64,000 bases of DNA from DASXRA01 sp963737425 (GCA_963737425.1 CAVTSX010000003.1:1-64000), one strand, 5' to 3'. Positions 1 to 8,662 are shown, numbered from the stretch's first letter. The notes: generated from the letters alone by a model not told the origin. Made by a program: numbers and translations.

Positions 1-273
1 GATCCGCTCCTCGGGGCCGGTCGTGACGGTCGGGCACACGGCCGTGATCCCCTGCGGCCACAGCGAGGCGACGAATTGCGAGATGGTGTCAGCGTCGACA
101 TCCGGCGCGCGCACATCATGACCGTGGTAACCGTTGTTCTGGATGTCGACCAGGCCCGGCAGGATCCACACGTCGCTCACGGTGTCTGTTTCGGCGATGT
201 CTGTGACCACGGCACCGTCGGTGGACAGCAGCACCGGGCGCTCGGCGCCCACGATTCGCCCCAGCAGCTTCAC
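1..273 (-). CDS. N-acetylglucosamine-6-phosphate deacetylase-like amidohydrolase (5' part only)
   Basis: Only the first 91 codons are in the window; the gene continues beyond base 1. The GTG start at 273 follows a GGAG box and lies 25 bp downstream of the SIS-domain gene, so the two probably form one operon. The translation shows the amidohydrolase entry strand PGLVDIQNNGYHGHD (residues 39-53). NagA enzymes of the E. coli type have a Q-x-N motif at this place instead of HxH, and here Q45-N-N47 matches that version. The expected reaction is removal of acetate from GlcNAc-6-phosphate in amino-sugar catabolism. The catalytic part is outside the window, so another NagA/AgaA-like deacetylase is possible. 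Confidence 0.75.
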   Translation of the reverse strand, partial: MKLLGRIVGAERPVLLSTDGAVVTDIAETDTVSDVWILPGLVDIQNNGYHGHDVRAPDVDADTISQFVASLWPQGITAVCPTVTTGPEERI

Positions 274-297
274 GACAGTTGATTCTCCGCGCGCCCG

Positions 298-1080
298 CTA
301 CAGGTGCCGGATGCGCCCACGGAAGCGTGCACGGAACTCGGCATTGACCTCGTCGCCGCCCGGGGCGTTACCACTGCGGAACACCGGCACCTCGACGCCC
401 CGCTTGGCGAGAATGCCCAACGCCGTCGCGACGATGGAATTGAGCAGGTACGCATTCGCGATCGTGGAGATCGGGCCGGTCACCTCGTTCACGCCGTCTA
501 TGTGCAGGATGCCGTCGCCCACGGGCACCAAGCTGTCGACCGACACGTCGACGATCTCGTGCAGGTTGAGTCGTGACGGATGCCGTGCCGGGTGGTCGGG
601 AGCGGTCTGCTCGGCATGGCGCACCGAACTCACGCCGATGGTCGTCGCGCCGAGTTCGCGCGCGGTCAGGGCCGCGTCGATCAGCGCCGAGTTGATGCCG
701 TAGGCATTGACGAGGATGAGCAGGTCGCCGGCACCGATCCCGTACTGCTCGATGACGATGCGACCGTAGCCGGGCAGCCGTTCCATCGCCTTCGAGTACT
801 GCCCGCCGGCGCTGAGCATGGTGGCCTGATCGAGCACGGCACTGACATGCATCAGCCCGCCCGCACGGTTGAACAGCTCCTGCGCGGCCAGATTCGAATG
901 GCCGCCGGGGCCGTACACGTACACGATGCGATCGGCGCCGACGTGATCGGCGACCAGCGAGGCGGCCGCGACCACCGACGACATGCTCTCGTCGTGCAGC
1001 GCCGACAGGTGCGCCACAACAGCGTCGTGGTAACGATCCGCGTGCGTCAGATCGACGCCCTCACGGGCATGGCTCAACAT
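298..1080 (-). CDS. SIS-domain phosphosugar isomerase (UPF0309-like)
   Basis: 260 residues from the ATG at 1080, which has a GGGAGAGG box 5 nt upstream; the ATG 36 nt further upstream lacks one. The SIS fold is shown by the region VYGPGGHSNLAAQELFNRAGG (G-x-G-H-S phosphosugar loop, then E and RAGG) near residues 55-75, and a second nucleotide/sugar-binding strand LLILVNAYG. This pattern is that of the sugar isomerase (UPF0309) group, cytoplasmic proteins binding amino-sugar phosphates. Together with the nagA-like gene 25 bp downstream it suggests amino-sugar phosphate catabolism. The exact substrate is unknown. Confidence 0.8.
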   Translation of the reverse strand: MLSHAREGVDLTHADRYHDAVVAHLSALHDESMSSVVAAASLVADHVGADRIVYVYGPGGHSNLAAQELFNRAGGLMHVSAVLDQATMLSAGGQYSKAMERLPGYGRIVIEQYGIGAGDLLILVNAYGINSALIDAALTARELGATTIGVSSVRHAEQTAPDHPARHPSRLNLHEIVDVSVDSLVPVGDGILHIDGVNEVTGPISTIANAYLLNSIVATALGILAKRGVEVPVFRSGNAPGGDEVNAEFRARFRGRIRHL

Positions 1081-1212
1081 CGGTCGCCTCTCCCGGTCTG
1101 CGCCGTGGGTGGACAATGACAGTGGCGCTGCTGCAGACGCCAGGGCATCTCCGCCTCAACTGGCGAAGGCAACGAGTCGAGCAGGATCGAACGTGATTCC
1201 GCTACGTGCCCA

Positions 1213-1225
1213 GTGGTCTGACCAC
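1213..1225. promoter_or_regulatory. DasR/GntR-like operator upstream of the amino-sugar operon
   Basis: A perfect palindrome GTGGTC-T-GACCAC sits 133 bp upstream of the SIS gene start. It resembles the known DasR (GntR/HutC) site core TGGTCTAGACCA but is one base shorter in the centre. DasR-type regulators respond to GlcN-6-P/GlcNAc-6-P, which fits the downstream nagA-like gene. The regulator itself is not in the window. Confidence 0.5.
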
Positions 1226-1303
1226 CGACAGTTTGGCATGCGGGCTGCAGCGGTGGCAAGCCGCTGCCGGGGGCCGCGACCACGGTCATCGCCGGCGCCC
1301 AGG

Positions 1304-2425
1304 TCAGAGGGAGCCGACCAGCAACTGAAGCCCGAGGCTGGTTGACGAGACGATCAGCCACAGCAGGGCGCCGAGCACGAGCGGGCGTGGCCCGGTGCGC
1401 CGGAAACTCGCGAGATCCGTGCTGAGGCCGATTGCGGCCAGCGCGATGGTGATGAGGTAGACCGACAGCCGGCTCAATGGATGATGCGCGGCCGACGGGA
1501 TGATTCCCGCGCTGTTGGCCGCCGCGAACAGCAGGAAGCCGATGAGGAACCACGGCACGAGACGGCGAATCCGCACCCGCCCGCGCGGCGCTTTCGGGCC
1601 GGTACGGCCGCCCGAGCGATCCGTACGGGTAGCGACGGCCGCGAGGCCGAAGCAGATCGGAATGATCAGCAGCGTCCGGGTGAGTTTGACGACGACCGCC
1701 GTGTGCGCCGCAGAGGCGCCATAGGTGGTCGATGCGGCGACGACCGAAGACGTGTCGTTGACTGCTGTGCCGGCGAACAAGCCGAAGGCGTGCTGGCTCA
1801 TGCCGAGCAGGTGCCCGAGAAATGGAAAGGTCAGTACCGCGGCAATGTTGAACAGGAAGATCGTCGACACCGCGAAGGACACCTCGACGCTCGCGGCGCC
1901 GATCACCGGGGTAACCGCCGCGATCGCCGACGCGCCGCAGATTCCCGTACCGACGCCGATCAGGGTCCGGATGTCGCCCACGACGCCCAGCAGTCGCCCC
2001 AGGTAGTACGCCGCCGCGAGGCACGCCACCAACGTGCCCACCATTACCGGCAGGGACCCCAGACCGACCTTCGCCACCTGGACCAGCGACAACTGCGCAC
2101 CCAGCACGACCACCGACACCTGCAAGACGAAGCGACTCGCCACCGCGATACCGGGACGTAGCCGCACGCCCGGCTTGGCGATCGCTCCTACGAAGACTCC
2201 GATGACGATCGCGGTCACCGGGGCGCCGATGACCGGCACGAGGTCGCCGATGAATGTCGCCACAGCGGCAATCCCCAACGCCAGGGCGAGGCCTGGCAGC
2301 AGGCGCCCGACGTAGCGGCTCACGCGCCGGAACGGGCTGCCTGGATCGCCGCCAGAGGCGCCGGAACCGGCCGATTCGGCAAGGACTTCGGTCTTCGAGA
2401 TCGAACCGGAAGTCATGCTCCTCAC
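1304..2425 (-). CDS. YeiH-family putative sulfate/anion exporter
   Basis: 373 residues with about ten hydrophobic segments and a glycine-rich core (VIGVFVGAIAKPG, GVGTGICGASAIAAVTPVIGA) typical of the YeiH (UPF0324) family of inner-membrane proteins annotated as putative sulfate exporters. The start is either GTG 2425 or ATG 2416; neither has a well-spaced ribosome site. It is divergent from a LysR regulator, the same arrangement as yeiH/yeiE in enterobacteria, so control by that regulator is likely. The transported substrate has rarely been shown experimentally in this family. Confidence 0.85.
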   Translation of the reverse strand: MRSMTSGSISKTEVLAESAGSGASGGDPGSPFRRVSRYVGRLLPGLALALGIAAVATFIGDLVPVIGAPVTAIVIGVFVGAIAKPGVRLRPGIAVASRFVLQVSVVVLGAQLSLVQVAKVGLGSLPVMVGTLVACLAAAYYLGRLLGVVGDIRTLIGVGTGICGASAIAAVTPVIGAASVEVSFAVSTIFLFNIAAVLTFPFLGHLLGMSQHAFGLFAGTAVNDTSSVVAASTTYGASAAHTAVVVKLTRTLLIIPICFGLAAVATRTDRSGGRTGPKAPRGRVRIRRLVPWFLIGFLLFAAANSAGIIPSAAHHPLSRLSVYLITIALAAIGLSTDLASFRRTGPRPLVLGALLWLIVSSTSLGLQLLVGSL

Positions 2426-2463
2426 TGTCGTTGCTGCAGATTTCCCGCAATAGACCCGATTTC

Positions 2464-2489
2464 GCTATGGCGATATAGCCTTGGGCTAT
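2464..2489. promoter_or_regulatory. LysR-type operator with three GCTAT half-sites
   Basis: Between the exporter and the LysR gene lie overlapping inverted half-sites: GCTAT (2464-2468), ATAGCC (2475-2480) and GGCTAT (2484-2489). The last two form the perfect palindrome ATAGCC-TTG-GGCTAT, which overlaps the ATG at 2488. This suits an autoregulated LysR-type divergent promoter; if so, the LysR start may be the second ATG at 2494. Confidence 0.5.
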
Positions 2490-3399
2490 GGCCATGCTGG
2501 ATCTCCGTCGACCCGATCTCGACCTTGAAGGCCTGCGCATGCTCACGCTCGTGGCCGACCTCGGCAGCATCTCCGCCGCGGCCCGTGCGGAGCGGATAAG
2601 CCAGCCGTCGGCGAGCAAACGCATCCAGGTGCTCGAGCAGCGGCTCCGGCTGGAACTGCTCGACCGCAGAACACAAGGAGCCGTGCTCACCGCCCACGGC
2701 CAGATGGTCACCGAGTGGTCCCGCGCAGTTGTCGACGCCGTCGACCGGCTCGTCACCGGCAGCCGCGCGCTGTCGACCGAAGCGGGTGGCCAGCTCTCGC
2801 TCGCCGCGAGTCAGACCGTCGCGGAGTACCTCGTGCCGACCTGGCTCAACGAGTTTCGCCATCGAGGGCACCATCCCCCGGTGAAACTGCGGGTTGCGAA
2901 CTCCCAGGAGGTCATCGCCGCGGTGCGCTCTCGTGAGGTCGACCTCGGGTTCGTCGAGACGCCCACCATCCCCGCCGATCTCAGCCGGCGCCGGGTCGGA
3001 ACCGACCGGCTCGTGCTCGTGGCGTCACCGCAACACCCGCTGGCACAACGCCGCCGACCGGTATCGGCCGCCGAACTCGCCACGATGCCGCTGGCCTCCC
3101 GGGAGGGCGGCTCGGGCACCCGCGAGACCCTTCGCCGTGCGATCGGGCAGGACATGGCCGCACCCGCCGTCGAACTCGACTCCAACGCGGCGGTCAAGGT
3201 TCTCGTGACGTCGGCCGACTACCCGGCCGTATTGAGTGAACTCGCCCTCGCCAACGAACTTCGCGACGGGCGTATGGTCGAGATCCCGGTCCGCGACCTG
3301 AACCTGCACCGCATTCTTCGAGCGGTATGGCGGCGCGGCTCGACCCCACGCGGCGCGGCCAGTGAGTTTCTCAGGCTCACCACGAGCATGGGACGGTAG
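2488..3399 (+). CDS. LysR-family transcriptional regulator
   Basis: 303 residues. The N-terminal winged helix-turn-helix is clear: LTLVADLGSISAAARAERISQPSASKRIQVLEQRL-type pattern over residues 14-50, followed by the substrate-binding LysR domain (residues about 90-300). It is divergent from the YeiH exporter and probably its activator. It is followed after 30 bp by an aminotransferase in the same direction, so the two may be co-transcribed. The effector is unknown. Confidence 0.9.
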   Translation: MAMLDLRRPDLDLEGLRMLTLVADLGSISAAARAERISQPSASKRIQVLEQRLRLELLDRRTQGAVLTAHGQMVTEWSRAVVDAVDRLVTGSRALSTEAGGQLSLAASQTVAEYLVPTWLNEFRHRGHHPPVKLRVANSQEVIAAVRSREVDLGFVETPTIPADLSRRRVGTDRLVLVASPQHPLAQRRRPVSAAELATMPLASREGGSGTRETLRRAIGQDMAAPAVELDSNAAVKVLVTSADYPAVLSELALANELRDGRMVEIPVRDLNLHRILRAVWRRGSTPRGAASEFLRLTTSMGR

Positions 3400-3429
3400 C
3401 CCCGAGCAAAACCGGGTTGGAGGACGACC

Positions 3430-4590
3430 ATGCCCGTCTCACGACTGCGAGATATCCCCGGAATCGGGGTTGACCAGGTTGGCGACGCTGCGGACGCCGC
3501 GCACGATCCGCGCTTTCTGCGTTTGGAGAATCTCGACACCGATCTGGCCCCGCCGGCGATCGCGCGCGAGGCAACACGGCGCGCCGTCGACGACGACGCG
3601 GCGAACAGTTACCTGCCGTTCCAGGGGCATTGGGCACTGCGCGAGGCTGCGGCGGCGCATGTCTCGCGTATCGCCGGCATCGACTACGACTCGCGCAGCG
3701 AGTGCGTGATCGTCGCGGGTGGCCTCAACGGAATCCTCAACACCCTGCTCGCCACGGTGGAACCAGGCCAGCAGGTCGTCATCGCCGATCCGATCTACGC
3801 CGGCCTCGTCAATCGGATCCGGCTCGCCGGCGCGGTGCCGCGCCACGTCCACTGCCGCCCCGGCCCGACCGGGTGGCAGACCGATCCTGACGAACTCGCG
3901 GCGGCAATCGGCCCCGACACCGCGGCTGTCCTGCTCATGAGCCCGGCCATGCCCACCGGCGCGTTGCTCGGCGCCGAACACCTGGACGCGATCGCCCGGC
4001 CGGTAGCCCGATACGGCACGTGGGTCATCTACGACGCCGCGATGGAACGGATCCGCTTCGACGGCGAGCCACCGCTGCATCCGGCCGGCCATCCGGCACT
4101 GCGCGAGCGCACCATCACCGTCGGCTCGGCGTCGAAGGAACTGCGGATGATCGGCTGGCGGGTGGGGTGGGTTGTCGGCCCCGAACCGATCGTGGCCGAC
4201 ATCGGCTTGGTGGGCATGACCAACGTCGTCTGCCAGGTGGGCATCGCCCAGCAGGCGGTTGCCGCCGCACTGCGCGCGCCCGACGCCGCCGCCGACGTCG
4301 CCGCGGCCGTGCGCATCTGGCACGAACGGTGCGACACCATCCTCGATCAGCTGGCCGACTACCCGTGTATCCGCCCGCACGGCGGCTGGTCGCTGCTCAT
4401 CGACACGACGGACCTCGGCGTCACGCCCGAGCAGGCCGCCCAGCAGTTGTTCCATCGCGCTCAAGTCGCCGCGACTCCGATGGCCGGCTGGGGACCCACC
4501 GGCGAGCGCTACGTCCGCCTCGTGTTCGCCAATGAGCCCGTCGAGCGACTCACCGACCTCAAGCGCCGCTTCGACGCTGCCTTGCGCTGA
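3430..4590 (+). CDS. PLP-dependent class I/II aminotransferase
   Basis: 386 residues, the usual size for fold-type I aminotransferases. A GGAGG box lies 7 nt before the ATG. Visible motifs are the N-terminal substrate region YLPFQGHWALREAAA, the AGGLNGI cofactor loop, the YDAAMERIRFDG strand at the usual D-x-x-Y position, and SASKELRMIGWRVGW, whose lysine should form the Schiff base with PLP. Substrate (aspartate, aromatic or other) cannot be read from the sequence. It lies 30 bp after the LysR gene. Confidence 0.88.
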   Translation: MPVSRLRDIPGIGVDQVGDAADAAHDPRFLRLENLDTDLAPPAIAREATRRAVDDDAANSYLPFQGHWALREAAAAHVSRIAGIDYDSRSECVIVAGGLNGILNTLLATVEPGQQVVIADPIYAGLVNRIRLAGAVPRHVHCRPGPTGWQTDPDELAAAIGPDTAAVLLMSPAMPTGALLGAEHLDAIARPVARYGTWVIYDAAMERIRFDGEPPLHPAGHPALRERTITVGSASKELRMIGWRVGWVVGPEPIVADIGLVGMTNVVCQVGIAQQAVAAALRAPDAAADVAAAVRIWHERCDTILDQLADYPCIRPHGGWSLLIDTTDLGVTPEQAAQQLFHRAQVAATPMAGWGPTGERYVRLVFANEPVERLTDLKRRFDAALR

Positions 4591-4658
4591 CCCGGCGATC
4601 AATCGCCATGACGCGCCACTCCTCGTCGTCGTGCCACTGCCGCAGGACGGTTGACCGT

Positions 4659-5264
4659 TCAGCGCGGCTCCGCGGCAATACCTGCGACCAGAGCGTCCAG
4701 CAACTGCTCAAGCGCTGCCGCCATGTGCCGGGCAGAGTAGGCGCCACCCGAGCTCACCGCGTGCATCGCAAGCCCATCGGCCGCGGCCACGGCGATGTGC
4801 GCCGCGCGCCGGCAGGTCGCGACGTTGGCACGCCCGTGCGCCGCTGCACTGAATGCGTCCGCGAGTGCGTCGACGATCTCGCCGAGCACGCGTTTCTGAA
4901 TCCGGGCCAGATCGGGCGCAATGGCCGCACGCGCCGAGAAGGCGAGCGAGATTCGGGTCTCCTCGGCACGCCGGGCATCGAGCGGCAGCACCTCACGAAG
5001 CACGCGTGACAGGTTCACCCGCACATCCGCACCGAAGCTGATCGAACTCATTCGCTGCCGAATCCGTTCGACAACCTCGTCGAACGCTGCGACGAGCATC
5101 GCGTCCTTGGTCGGAAAGTAGTACTGAACCGTGCCGGCAGAGACTCCGGCGACGGCCGCGACTTCACGGACGCTGACCTGATCAAGACCGCGTTCGGACA
5201 CGATCTGCAGCAGCGCCGCGGTCAGTGTCGTCCGCCGCGCATTCGAGGTTGACAGCTCAGCCAT
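4659..5264 (-). CDS. TetR-family regulator of the divergent F420-type reductase
   Basis: 201 residues from the ATG at 5264 (a second in-frame ATG is at 5273). The TetR N-terminal helix-turn-helix is evident: LDQVSVREVAAVAGVSAGTV followed by QYYFPTKDAML (residues about 22-52). The C-terminal ligand domain is of the TetR_C_6-like type with an R/A-rich helix. The gene is divergent from a deazaflavin-dependent oxidoreductase, with two copies of a perfect palindrome in the short gap. It therefore very likely represses itself and the reductase. The ligand is unknown. Confidence 0.88.
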   Translation of the reverse strand: MAELSTSNARRTTLTAALLQIVSERGLDQVSVREVAAVAGVSAGTVQYYFPTKDAMLVAAFDEVVERIRQRMSSISFGADVRVNLSRVLREVLPLDARRAEETRISLAFSARAAIAPDLARIQKRVLGEIVDALADAFSAAAHGRANVATCRRAAHIAVAAADGLAMHAVSSGGAYSARHMAAALEQLLDALVAGIAAEPR

Positions 5265-5273
5265 ACCTGCCAT

Positions 5274-5306
5274 CATACAGTCGTATGAAGCCATACAGTC
5301 GTATGA
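5274..5306. promoter_or_regulatory. Tandem TetR operators overlapping the reductase start
   Basis: Two identical 15-bp repeats start 18 bp apart (5274-5288 and 5292-5306). Each contains the palindrome CATAC-AGTC-GTATG. The possible reductase start codons ATG 5285 and ATG 5303 lie inside the right half-sites, so a bound repressor would cover the start codons. No Shine-Dalgarno box is present, suggesting a leaderless transcript. Confidence 0.65.
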
Positions 5307-5962
5307 CACTCCCCCGCGGGCTGCTCGCAGCGACGGCCGCGGCACTGGCCCTGGCCTGGTCCGGCTATGCGCTCGACCCGTCCGGCGCACCTGTCTTCGC
5401 AGCGGTACAAAGTGCCTTGTATCTGGCCAATCTCGTGGTAACCGCGCGCAGCCGTCGAGTCAAGGTGCTGATCGTGCGGACGATCCAGCGGTGGGCGGTC
5501 AACCCGCTGATGCGTCTGCTGCTTACGATCGGCCTCAACCCACTCGGCCTGGCCTTGCTCGAGACCCGCGGCCGGGTGAGCGGTTTGCCGCGCCGCACTC
5601 CCGTCGGGAACGGCCGTTCTGGTGACACCTTCTGGATCGTGGCCGAACACGGCGCCCGTGCACATTATGTGCGCAACATCCAGAACGATCCGCGCGTCCG
5701 AGTCCGACTACGCGTCGGTCTGCGGTACCGATGGATCCCGGGCATCGCCGAAGTGCTGCCCGACGACGACCCGTTGGCCCGTCAGCGCCGCATCATTCGA
5801 TGGCATCCGCTGCGCGCGTTGAACGCCATGAACGTCCGTGTGCTCGGAACGGATCTGCTCACACTGCGCATAAGGCTGCTCGCCGCGCAAGACACGACCG
5901 ATTCGGGTACCGCGCAGGCCCTCATAAGTGGCAGGGTTTATCAACTGACCGACGCGGCGTAG
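5285..5962 (+). CDS. Ddn-like deazaflavin (F420)-dependent nitroreductase-family oxidoreductase
   Basis: 225 residues from ATG 5285, or 219 from ATG 5303. After an N-terminal hydrophobic segment comes the split beta-barrel Ddn signature: GLALLETRGRVSGLPRRTPV, then FWIVAEHG, HYVRNIQNDPRVRVR and a W-P-G-like IPGIAEVLPDDDP loop. This family uses F420H2 or FMN to reduce quinones and nitro-compounds. Expression is probably controlled by the divergent TetR through operators that overlap the start codon. An upstream in-frame extension to 5225 runs through the TetR gene and was not used. Confidence 0.85.
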   Translation: MKPYSRMTLPRGLLAATAAALALAWSGYALDPSGAPVFAAVQSALYLANLVVTARSRRVKVLIVRTIQRWAVNPLMRLLLTIGLNPLGLALLETRGRVSGLPRRTPVGNGRSGDTFWIVAEHGARAHYVRNIQNDPRVRVRLRVGLRYRWIPGIAEVLPDDDPLARQRRIIRWHPLRALNAMNVRVLGTDLLTLRIRLLAAQDTTDSGTAQALISGRVYQLTDAA

Positions 5963-6002
5963 CACGCGGTCAGAAATCGGCCACCGTGGGGAGACGATTT
6001 GC

Positions 6003-7958
6003 ATGACGAGCACCGAACGGGGTTCACGAGCGGCGACCGGTGGCGAACACGGCAGTGCGCAGCACGCCCGGCAGGTGGCCGAAGAGGCTCGTCAGGCCGG
6101 CTGGAACAAGCCGAGCTTCGGCAAGGAACTGTTTCTCGGCCGGTTCCGGCTCGATCTGATCCACCCGCATCCTCGCCCCGACGACGAATCGCGCATTGCC
6201 GGGGAGGAGTTCCTCGCCACGCTCGAGAAGTTCTGTGCCGAGCACCTGGAAAGCGCTGAAACCATCGAACGGGACGCGCAAATCCCCGATGAGGTAATCC
6301 GCGGCCTGGCCGACATCGGGGCATTCGGTATGAAGATTGACCTCGAGTACGGCGGCCTCGGCCTGACGCAGCGCTACTACAACAAGGCGTTGGTGCTTGT
6401 CGGGTCGATCCACCCGTCGCTGGGCGCGCTGCTCTCGGCGCACCAGTCGATCGGCGTACCGCAACCGCTGAAGATGTTCGGCACTGACCAGCAGAAGAAG
6501 GAGTTCCTGCCGCGGTGCGCGCGGGGCGAGATCAGCGCGTTCCTGCTCACCGAACCGGATGTCGGCAGTGATCCGGCCCGGCTGCACACCACGGCCACGC
6601 CGAGCGCAGATCGCTCGGAGTATCTGCTCGACGGCGTCAAACTCTGGACGACCAACGGGGTCATCGCGGATCTGCTGGTCGTGATGGCTGCCGTCCCGGC
6701 CAGCGATGGGCACCGCGGAGGCATCACCGCATTCGTCGTCGAGGCGACGGCTCCTGGCATCACGGTCGAGAACCGCAATGCCTTCATGGGGCTTCGCGGC
6801 ATCGAGAACGGCGTCACTCGCTTCCACCAGGTGCGGGTACCGGCGGCGAATCGCATCGGCAAGGAGGGGCAGGGCCTCAAGATCGCGCTGACCACACTGA
6901 ACACCGGTCGGCTCTCGCTGCCCGCCATGTGCACCGGCGCCAGCAAGTGGTGCGTCAAGATCGCTCGAGAGTGGTCCGCGGAGCGCGTGCAGTGGGGCAG
7001 GCCGGTCGGCGAGCACGAGGCGGTCTCCGGCAAGATCGCGTTCATCACGGCGACAGCCTTCGCGCTCGAGGCCATCCTCGACCTGTCCAGCGATCTCGCC
7101 GACGCCGGCGCCCACGACATCCGCATCGAGGCCGCTCTGGCCAAGCTCTACGGCTCGGAAATGGCCTGCCTGGTCGCCGACGAGCTGGTGCAGATACGCG
7201 GTGGACGCGGCTACGAGACGGCTGCGTCCCTGGCCGCGCGCGGTGAACGGGGTGTTCCGGCCGAACAGATCCTGCGCGACCTGCGCATCAACCGGATCTT
7301 CGAAGGGTCGACGGAGATCATGCATCTCATGATCGCCCGTGAGGCGGTCGACGCGCACCTGTCGGTGGCCGCGGACGTCATCGACCCGAAGGCCGACCTC
7401 AAGCGCAAGACCATCGCCGGCGCCAAGGCCAGCGGCTTCTACGCCAAATGGCTGCCCACGCTGGTCGCCGGACGCGGCCAGCTACCAACCGCATACGCGG
7501 AATTCGGCGTGCTGGCCGAACATCTGCGCTACGTCGAGCGGGCCGCCCGGCGCCTCGCGCGGCAGACGTTCTACGGCATGAGCCGATGGCAGGCGAGGCT
7601 CGAGTACCACCAGCGGTTCCTCGCCCGCCTCGTCGACATCGGCGCCGAACTGTACGCAATGAGCGCAGCCTGCACCCGCGCGCAGATGATCAGTGAGGAC
7701 AACCCCGAGCAGGGCGAGGCGGCGGTTCAGCTCGCCGACGCGTTCTGCCGTCAGGCGCGGCTGCGGGCCGGTGCGCTGTTCGATCGGCTTTGGTCGAACA
7801 CCGACGAGAGTGATCGCACGCTGTCAGCTGCGGTGCTCGCGGGCGATCACCGCTGGCTGGAGCAGGGCGTGCTCGACCCGTCGCTGCCCGGTCCGTGGAT
7901 CGCAGCCGCCGAGCCCGGTCCGTCTGAACGGGAGGACGTGCACCGCACCGTGCGGTAG
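6003..7958 (+). CDS. Acyl-CoA dehydrogenase (long FadE10-like form)
   Basis: 651 residues, much longer than the usual 380-400 because of a C-terminal helical extension. The classic FAD-binding signature AFLLTEPDVGSDP is at about residues 180-192, and the LRINRIFEGSTEIMHLMIAREAV motif of the family near residue 430 shows the FAD/subunit-interface arginine-rich stretch. The length and layout resemble the mycobacterial FadE10 class. Expected reaction: alpha,beta-dehydrogenation of an acyl-CoA with FAD. No electron-transfer flavoprotein gene is nearby. It ends 9 bp from the convergent aldolase gene. Confidence 0.9.
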   Translation: MTSTERGSRAATGGEHGSAQHARQVAEEARQAGWNKPSFGKELFLGRFRLDLIHPHPRPDDESRIAGEEFLATLEKFCAEHLESAETIERDAQIPDEVIRGLADIGAFGMKIDLEYGGLGLTQRYYNKALVLVGSIHPSLGALLSAHQSIGVPQPLKMFGTDQQKKEFLPRCARGEISAFLLTEPDVGSDPARLHTTATPSADRSEYLLDGVKLWTTNGVIADLLVVMAAVPASDGHRGGITAFVVEATAPGITVENRNAFMGLRGIENGVTRFHQVRVPAANRIGKEGQGLKIALTTLNTGRLSLPAMCTGASKWCVKIAREWSAERVQWGRPVGEHEAVSGKIAFITATAFALEAILDLSSDLADAGAHDIRIEAALAKLYGSEMACLVADELVQIRGGRGYETAASLAARGERGVPAEQILRDLRINRIFEGSTEIMHLMIAREAVDAHLSVAADVIDPKADLKRKTIAGAKASGFYAKWLPTLVAGRGQLPTAYAEFGVLAEHLRYVERAARRLARQTFYGMSRWQARLEYHQRFLARLVDIGAELYAMSAACTRAQMISEDNPEQGEAAVQLADAFCRQARLRAGALFDRLWSNTDESDRTLSAAVLAGDHRWLEQGVLDPSLPGPWIAAAEPGPSEREDVHRTVR

Positions 7959-7967
7959 GCCCGGGGC

Positions 7968-8621
7968 TCAGTTCGCGGCGCTTCTCGCCGCCGTGAGAGC
8001 GGCGACGAATGCGTTTGCCTGCCGTTCGATATCGGCCCAGCGGCCTTCGGCCATGGCGGCCGCGCCGCACAACTCGCCGCCTGCTCCCACCGCGATCGCA
8101 CCCGCCTGCAGCCAGTCGCCGACATTGTCGGCACTGACTCCGCCGGTCGGCACCATCGCGACGTCCGGAAAAGGCCCGCGCAGGGCGCGAAGGTAGGCCG
8201 GCCCGCCGAGTGACGCCGGAAATATCTTCACCGCCAGCGGGTTGTGCCGGCTCGCCGCCATGACCTCGGTCGGGGTCATCGCGCCGAGCAGCGCCGGCAC
8301 GCCGGTCTGGCTCATGTGCTTCGCGAGTTCGGGATCGCAGCCGGGGCTCACGAGAAACGAAGCACCGGCGTCAACCGCCTGCCGGGCCTGCTCCGGCGTC
8401 GTGATGGTGCCGGCGCCGAGCAGGATCCGATCGCCGTGTTCGTCGCGCACGCGGCGGATGACCGAGGCGGCGTCGGGCGTCGTGTAGGTGATCTCGACGC
8501 CCGTGACGCCGCCGGTCGTCAGCACGTCGACGGCCTGCACGGCCAGTTCCGCGGTTGGCGCGCGAAGCACGGCGATCACGCCGGCGCGGGCCAGCGTGTC
8601 GAGACCGATGGGCTGGTTCAT
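7968..8621 (-). CDS. eda: KDPG/KHG (2-keto-3-deoxy-6-phosphogluconate) aldolase
   Basis: 217 residues, the normal length of the class I KDPG aldolase family. Seen motifs: GVEITYTTPDA with the catalytic glutamate, LLGAGTITTPEQARQAVDAGA, SPGCDPEL, and VKIFPASLGG with the Schiff-base lysine, then MVPTGGVSADNV for phosphate binding. It splits KDPG into pyruvate and glyceraldehyde 3-phosphate, or acts on a related 2-keto-3-deoxy sugar acid. No Entner-Doudoroff dehydratase or 2-keto-3-deoxy kinase is next to it, so the pathway is not certain. Confidence 0.88.
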   Translation of the reverse strand: MNQPIGLDTLARAGVIAVLRAPTAELAVQAVDVLTTGGVTGVEITYTTPDAASVIRRVRDEHGDRILLGAGTITTPEQARQAVDAGASFLVSPGCDPELAKHMSQTGVPALLGAMTPTEVMAASRHNPLAVKIFPASLGGPAYLRALRGPFPDVAMVPTGGVSADNVGDWLQAGAIAVGAGGELCGAAAMAEGRWADIERQANAFVAALTAARSAAN

Positions 8622-8640
8622 TTCGCTCCTGACAGGTCAC

Positions 8641-8656
8641 GGTGCCCCCGGGCACC
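8641..8656. terminator. Short GC-rich hairpin between hydrolase and aldolase
   Basis: GGTGCCC-CC-GGGCACC forms a 7-bp stem just after the hydrolase stop (minus strand) and 20 bp before the aldolase start. No T-run follows, so it may be an attenuating hairpin rather than a full terminator. Confidence 0.35.
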
Positions 8657-8662
8657 AGTCTG

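Noticed and set aside
5225..5284. 20-codon N-terminal extension of the F420-type reductase
   Set aside because: It would run through the TetR gene and both operators; ATG 5285/5303 fit the family length better.
6024..7358. Long minus-strand frame opposite the acyl-CoA dehydrogenase
   Set aside because: Mirror of a coding gene in high-GC DNA; composition is R/D/L-rich without domain signal.
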